A DNA stretch of 64,000 nucleotides from Megamerina dolium (lineage: Eukaryota; Arthropoda; Insecta; Diptera; Megamerinidae): positions 76,887,628 through 76,951,627 of the forward strand of contig OY978525.1 of the NCBI GenBank assembly GCA_963854835.1, written 5' to 3'. Numbering within the stretch: position 1 is the first letter of the stretch; every line of letters begins with the position of its first letter. Shown piece after piece: positions 57,823-64,000 of the stretch. The position numbers and the translations under genes are program-made. The notes beneath the pieces are model-generated. The model was given only the letters and a program-made list of their open reading frames with translations. It was not told the origin of the DNA and ran no database searches.

Positions 57823-57878
57823 TACGTATGTACATGCAAAAACGCAAATGTAGTACGCATACCTACCTACTTACTTAC

Positions 57879-58126
57879 TATCCTTTGTCTGGAGATATAC
57901 TAAGAAATTTAACACAAAAACCACAAAATAAACTGGAAATTTATTCTTCCATTTCTAACTTTCTTTTCGGTTTGATTTGGCAAACTAACATCTCCATAAA
58001 TTAGTAATCTCTTGTATTGATTTTAGTGTTTCAAAGACAACTCCAGGATTCCAATTCTCTTCGGAATTTAGCAGAGAGTAAAATGAATTTTTATGAAAAC
58101 CAGCTTGTATATAAATTTGTCCGGTG

Positions 58127-58128
<2 letters not shown>
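57879..58128 (+). repeat. Flank duplication, copy A
   Basis: About 250 bp nearly identical to 60153-60400: TATCCTTTGTCTGGAGATA ... TTTGTCCGGTGGGTA. Both copies run into (TA)n on the right. Confidence 0.95.
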
Positions 58129-60134
<2,006 letters not shown>

Positions 60135-60152
60135 TATATATATATTTATATA
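60135..60152. repeat. Short (TA)n between Tc1 and duplicated flank
   Basis: TA-rich 18 bp with a TTTATA interruption. Confidence 0.85.
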
Positions 60153-60788
<636 letters not shown>

Positions 60789-60849
<61 letters not shown>

Positions 60850-60921
60850 ATATATTTATATTTATTATATTTATTTATATTTATATATATATATTTATAT
60901 ATATATATATATATATATATA
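60789..60921. repeat. (TA)n microsatellite
   Basis: TA tract with several TTTATA interruptions, ending at the intact Tc1 element. Confidence 0.95.
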
Positions 60922-61143
60922 CACCCCTGCTCAAATTAATAGTTACACTGCAAGTATTTTTGTTCTAATTAGTTTTTGAAATCGTTTTTGCACTAATAAA
61001 GGTAAAGTGTGATATTTTTTTAAATAACACAATGTGGCAACGCTATTACTATCTAAGAAAAACGTGTGATTTCCGTAAATATTGTGAATTTTTGCTTTGC
61101 GTAAATAACCTCAAAATTAGCTTGCTCAAAATAATAGTTACAC
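60922..61143 (+). promoter_or_regulatory. Left IR/DR end with two predicted transposase sites
   Basis: Outer site 60922-60948 and inner site 61124-61143 share GCTCAAAATAATAGTTACAC (outer with one change). The mirror pair is at 62358-62377 and 62554-62580. Confidence 0.8.
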
Positions 61144-61279
61144 CATCAAGAGCACTTAAGTTTATTGTTTAAAAAAGAAGTGATTTTTTTACAGTTTTAA
61201 GAGTTTTTACTTAGAAAGGTAAGTTTTGTTACATGTATGGTCAAAATAGTGGGATTTAATTAAGTAATTTATTATGTAG

Positions 61280-62284
61280 ATGGGTCGCAAGTCACACTGC
61301 ACTGAAGAGGAAGCACGATTAGTCTCAAACCTAAAAAAACAAGGAAATTCACTTCGTAGGATTGGGGAAATTATGGGGAGAACTCATAATTTTGTAAGAA
61401 ATGCTTTGAAGCGAAAACCACATAAGGAGACTCGAGGAAGACGAAAAAAAACTAGCATAAATCTCGATCGCCATATTGTGACTATTTGCAAAAAGGACCC
61501 GTTTAAGTCGTCAAAGGCAATAGCAGCCGAAATTGGAAGCGTGGTTAGTGCACAAACGATTCGCAGACGATTACAAATAGCCAACCTACCTGGACGAATA
61601 GCTAAGAAGGTTCCTTTCATGCGAAAAAAAAATTTGAGTATGAGGTTAAGTTTCGCTAGGGAACACAAAAACTGGGAGGGACCTGAAGGACAGAAAAAGT
61701 GGAGAAACATTTTATGGAGCGACGAAACGAAAATTAATCTTTTTGGAAACGATTCTGAAAGGAATGTACGCCGCCCAAAAGGCAAAGAATTTCAAGTCCG
61801 CTTCACGAAAAAAACTGTGAAGCATGGAGGGGGAAATATTATGGTTTGGGGATGTTTTTCTTGGTATGGAGTTGGCCCTATATACCAAACTACTAACCAT
61901 ATGACAGCAGCCGAGTACAAAGATATTATGGAAAACACAATGCTACCATATGCTGAGGAGAACATGCCTTTACGTTGGGTATATCAGCAAGATAACGACC
62001 CAAAACATACAGCTAAGTTGGTAAAAAAATACTTTGAGGACCATAATATCAATGTTTTGGAGTGGCCAAGTCAATCCCCAGATTTAAATCCCATAGAAAA
62101 CCTGTGGGCGGACTTAAAAAGAAAATTGGCGAAAAAAACTTTCACCAATAAAGAACAATTATGGGAATGTGTTCAAAAAATTTGGTATGAGACACCTATA
62201 GAAACCTGTCAGTCTCTGATAAGCAGTATGCCCAGAAGAGTAGCGAAGATAAATCAAAATGGTGGTGGATATATAGGTTATTAG
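61280..62284 (+). CDS. Tc1-like DD34E transposase, intact
   Basis: Cut-and-paste transposase, 334 residues, the normal length for Tc1 proteins (about 340). ATG at 61280 is the first Met of the frame, TAG at 62282. N-terminal paired-like DNA-binding region: EEEARLVSNLKKQGNSLRRIGEIMGRTHNFV (7-39), basic RGRRKK hook (52-57), then SSKAIAAEIGSVVSAQTIRRRL (77-98). Catalytic core: WSDETKI with Asp148, KHGGGNIMVWGCFSW (181-195), YQQDNDPKHTA with Asp238, and [15 protein letters not shown] with Glu273 (34 residues after Asp238). C-terminus GGGYIGY. Codons are intact throughout. No intron or host-like promoter is visible; transcription would start in the 5' end repeat region. Confidence 0.95.
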   Translation: MGRKSHCTEEEARLVSNLKKQGNSLRRIGEIMGRTHNFVRNALKRKPHKETRGRRKKTSINLDRHIVTICKKDPFKSSKAIAAEIGSVVSAQTIRRRLQIANLPGRIAKKVPFMRKKNLSMRLSFAREHKNWEGPEGQKKWRNILWSDETKINLFGNDSERNVRRPKGKEFQVRFTKKTVKHGGGNIMVWGCFSWYGVGPIYQTTNHMTAAEYKDIMENTMLPYAEENMPLRWVYQQDNDPKHTAKLVKKYFEDHNINVLEWPSQSPDLNPIENLWADLKRKLAKKTFTNKEQLWECVQKIWYETPIETCQSLISSMPRRVAKINQNGGGYIGY

Positions 62285-62580
62285 TTAAGTGATCCAAAAT
62301 GCCCGAACTATTTTTATTATCATATTTAATTTAATTTTTTTTCATGTAATAGTACAAGTGTAACTATTTTTTTGAGCTGACCAAATTAGGCCTTTGAAAT
62401 GTTAATTGATCTCAATTTTTTTATTTTTACTTTTTTTATAATGGAGTTAATTTTTTTTTGTTTATATATATCCAGTGAAGAACTGAGCATTTGTTTTTTT
62501 ATTAAAATATTCAATAAAACCATTATTTGTAATGTTAAAGTTGAAAGTGTTCTGTGTAACTATTATTTTGAGCAGGGGTG

Positions 62581-62788
<208 letters not shown>

Positions 62789-63131
62789 TATGCCGTAGCT
62801 CAGTGGTTAGTGTGTTCGCCTTCTGATCTGTAGGTCGTGGGTTCAATCCCCGGCTGATGCATAACAAATTTAATATCGAAAAGATTTTTCTTTCGAATGG
62901 TACCCACCTGTCGGCAAGCAATTGGCAATTCTTCCGACAGTAACAACTTGCCATGAAAAAGCTTCTTAAAGAACTCTGTGACAAAGCTCAGAAAAAGTGA
63001 TGTCACAAGTGTTCTGCCGTTCGGAACCGGCTAAAATAAGTAGGTCCCTTCTAATACTGTCCAAATTTAAGACGCACAACAGTAATGGAAGAGAAGCTCG
63101 GCCAATGAGTCCTTTGGGGCTTTAAGTGCCA
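62789..63131 (+). mobile_element. SINE copy, full length with intact pol III boxes
   Basis: About 343 bp. Head TGCCGTAGCTCAGTGG with A box 62796-62806 and B box 62840-62850. A body of about 60 bp follows. The 3' half from GCAATTGGCAATTCTTCC (about 62917) to GTGCCACATAT corresponds to the C-terminal coding end and 3' UTR of the LOA-type LINE at 46720-46870. The tail passes straight into (TA)n. Confidence 0.92.
62796..62850 (+). promoter_or_regulatory. SINE RNA polymerase III A and B boxes
   Basis: TAGCTCAGTGG (A box, 62796-62806) and GGTTCAATCCC (B box, 62840-62850) agree with tRNA-type internal promoters, with normal spacing. The segment no longer folds as a proper tRNA anticodon arm. Confidence 0.8.
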
Positions 63132-63133
63132 CA

Positions 63134-63227
<94 letters not shown>
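63132..63227. repeat. (TA)n tail of the SINE
   Basis: TA tract starting TTTATATA directly after the SINE and ending at the DD41D mariner. Confidence 0.95.
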
Positions 63228-63229
<2 letters not shown>

Positions 63230-64000
63230 AGTTTGAACGTTGACATTATGTGTGAAATACTAAATCATTTAAATGACCACCACGCGAATTTTTGCAAGCA
63301 TCGATTCTTTTGAGGTAATTTTCGACCACTTTTTGACACATATTGGGCGGTATCTCAGCCATAACGTGACGAATGTTGGTTTTTAGGTGCTCAAGAGTTA
63401 AAGGTTTATCTGCATAAACACGGTCTTTCGCGTAGCCCCACAAGAAAAAGTCAAGCGGTGTCAAATCGCATGATCTTGGTGGCCACTTGATATCGCCACG
63501 ACGAGAAATTACGAGGCCAGAAAATTTCTCTTGCAATAAAGCCATATTCGCTCAAGTTGTGTGGCATATGGCACCGTCTTGTTGAAACCACATATTCTCT
63601 AAGTCGAATTCTTCAATAGCAGGCAAAAAAAAGTCGGTTATCTTATGACCATAACGCTCCGAATTGACGGTGACAGTCGTTCCATCGTCGTTTTCGAAGA
63701 AGTAAGGTCCAATCACACCTCCGGACCAAAGAGCGCACCAAGCAGTGACTTTTTGTGGATGTAGTGGCCTCTCTTCAATTACTTGAGGATTCTCAGAACC
63801 CCAAATACGACATACCCACCGAGTGAGAAATGTGCTTCGTCGCTGAAGAAAATTTTGTTCGAAAAATCGCCGTCCACCGCCAGTTGTTCAAGCACCCATT
63901 CGACGTATCTACGACGTTGTGAATGGTCAGCTGGCTTCAGTTGTTGTGTGAGCTGGATTTTATATGGATGTAGGTGTAGATCCAAATGCAAAATACACCA
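63228..64000 (-). mobile_element. Second DD41D (rosa-like) mariner, cut by the window end
   Basis: The 3' end of the element lies against (TA)n near 63228 (AAGTTTGAACGTTGAC). The other end is outside the window, so the inverted repeats cannot be checked. It differs clearly in sequence from the copy at 42240, so it is a separate lineage of the same DD41D group. Confidence 0.8.
63246..64000 (-). pseudogene. DD41D mariner transposase, C-terminal two thirds
   Basis: Minus strand: HPYKIQLTQQLKPADHSQRRRYVEWV, then KIFFSDEAHFSLGGY (first Asp) and a small deletion that shifts the frame. Then CRIWGSENPQVIEERPLHPQ, VTAWCALWSGGVIGPYFFE, MWFQQDGAICHTT (second Asp), and a TGA where Arg is usual. Then WPPRSCDLTPLDFFLWGY, whose Asp lies 41 residues after the second Asp. 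C-terminus DACKNSRGGHLNDLVFHT. One frameshift and one stop. Confidence 0.9.

Larger units (their letters stand above)
60922..62580 (+). mobile_element. Intact Tc1-like element with IR/DR ends
   Basis: 1659 bp. Outer inverted repeats of 27 bp (60922-60948, beginning CACCCCTGCTCAAATTAATA, and 62554-62580) have one mismatch. Each end also has a second, inner copy of the GCTCAAAATAATAGTTACAC block (61124-61143; 62358-62377 as complement), about 200 bp in. Two transposase sites per end is the IR/DR layout of the Minos/Sleeping Beauty kind. Flanked by TA within (TA)n. The transposase frame is uninterrupted, so this may be a recent or active copy. Confidence 0.95.

Noticed and set aside
62796..62868. 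A tRNA gene
   Set aside because: A and B boxes are good, but the anticodon stem does not pair properly, the sequence is followed by a constant non-tRNA body, and the same unit recurs in other copies: it is a SINE head.

Overview
The window looks like a gene-free, transposon-saturated stretch of an insect genome, most probably a dipteran. I found no convincing cellular gene in 64 kb. The evidence for an insect is the mix of elements: DD41D (rosa-like) mariners, DD34D mariner, Tc1 elements with long inverted repeats, Merlin, BEL/Pao, Ty3/Gypsy, RTE-type and LOA/Jockey-superfamily LINEs, a tRNA-derived SINE, and a noncoding repeat with a GTCC-rich core of the kind common in flies. The rosa-like elements hint at a tephritid-like fly, but the species cannot be fixed from sequence alone. 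The DNA is AT-rich, with long (TA)n tracts.

Layout. 1-1.15 kb: LOA-type LINE remnant (minus), then a SINE copy. 2.9-5.6 kb: RTE-type LINE copy (minus). 5.7-7.1 kb: Gypsy integrase remnant (plus). 7.77-8.83 kb: Merlin transposase remnant (minus) with an apparent 55-nt intron; an RTE copy (8.83-10.94 kb, plus, 12-bp target duplication) sits just upstream of it. 11-14.9 kb: AT-rich noncoding repeats. 15-16.7 kb: SINE copies around LOA-type fragments. 17.5-18.9 kb: a dispersed repeat carrying a second inserted repeat; a related copy without that insert lies inverted at 32.9-33.6 kb. 19.2-20.1 kb: decayed transposon-like coding region. 20.8-21.7 kb: RTE and SINE pieces. 25.6-28.8 kb: LOA-type LINE with endonuclease, RT, RNase H and zinc-knuckle regions. 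29.9-30.5 kb: two large hairpins. 33.8-34.3 kb: a 524-bp element with terminal inverted repeats. 34.4-35.35 kb: LOA-type remnant (minus). 35.35-38.26 kb: the longest RTE copy (plus). 38.3-41.2 kb: BEL/Pao pol (minus) split by a SINE with a (TA)n tail. 42.24-43.17 kb: internally deleted DD41D mariner. 43.7-46.9 kb: LOA-type LINE whose 3' end matches the SINE body. 47-51 kb: SINE, RTE and mariner pieces. 51.4-55.45 kb: the most complete LOA-type LINE (minus). 57.4-64 kb: a nest of DNA transposons and a SINE separated by (TA)n, including the one intact transposase gene (61280-62284).

How the parts relate. The SINE has a tRNA-like head with A and B boxes, and a body matching the end of ORF2 plus the 3' UTR of the LOA-type LINE at 43.7-46.9 kb, so that LINE family probably mobilised it. 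The SINE tail is often a (TA)n run, and (TA)n is the obligatory TA target of Tc1/mariner elements. This suggests a chain in which SINE insertions seed microsatellites that then collect DNA transposons. Almost every coding region is broken by stops, frameshifts, deletions or lost catalytic residues; the Tc1 element at 60922-62580 is the exception.
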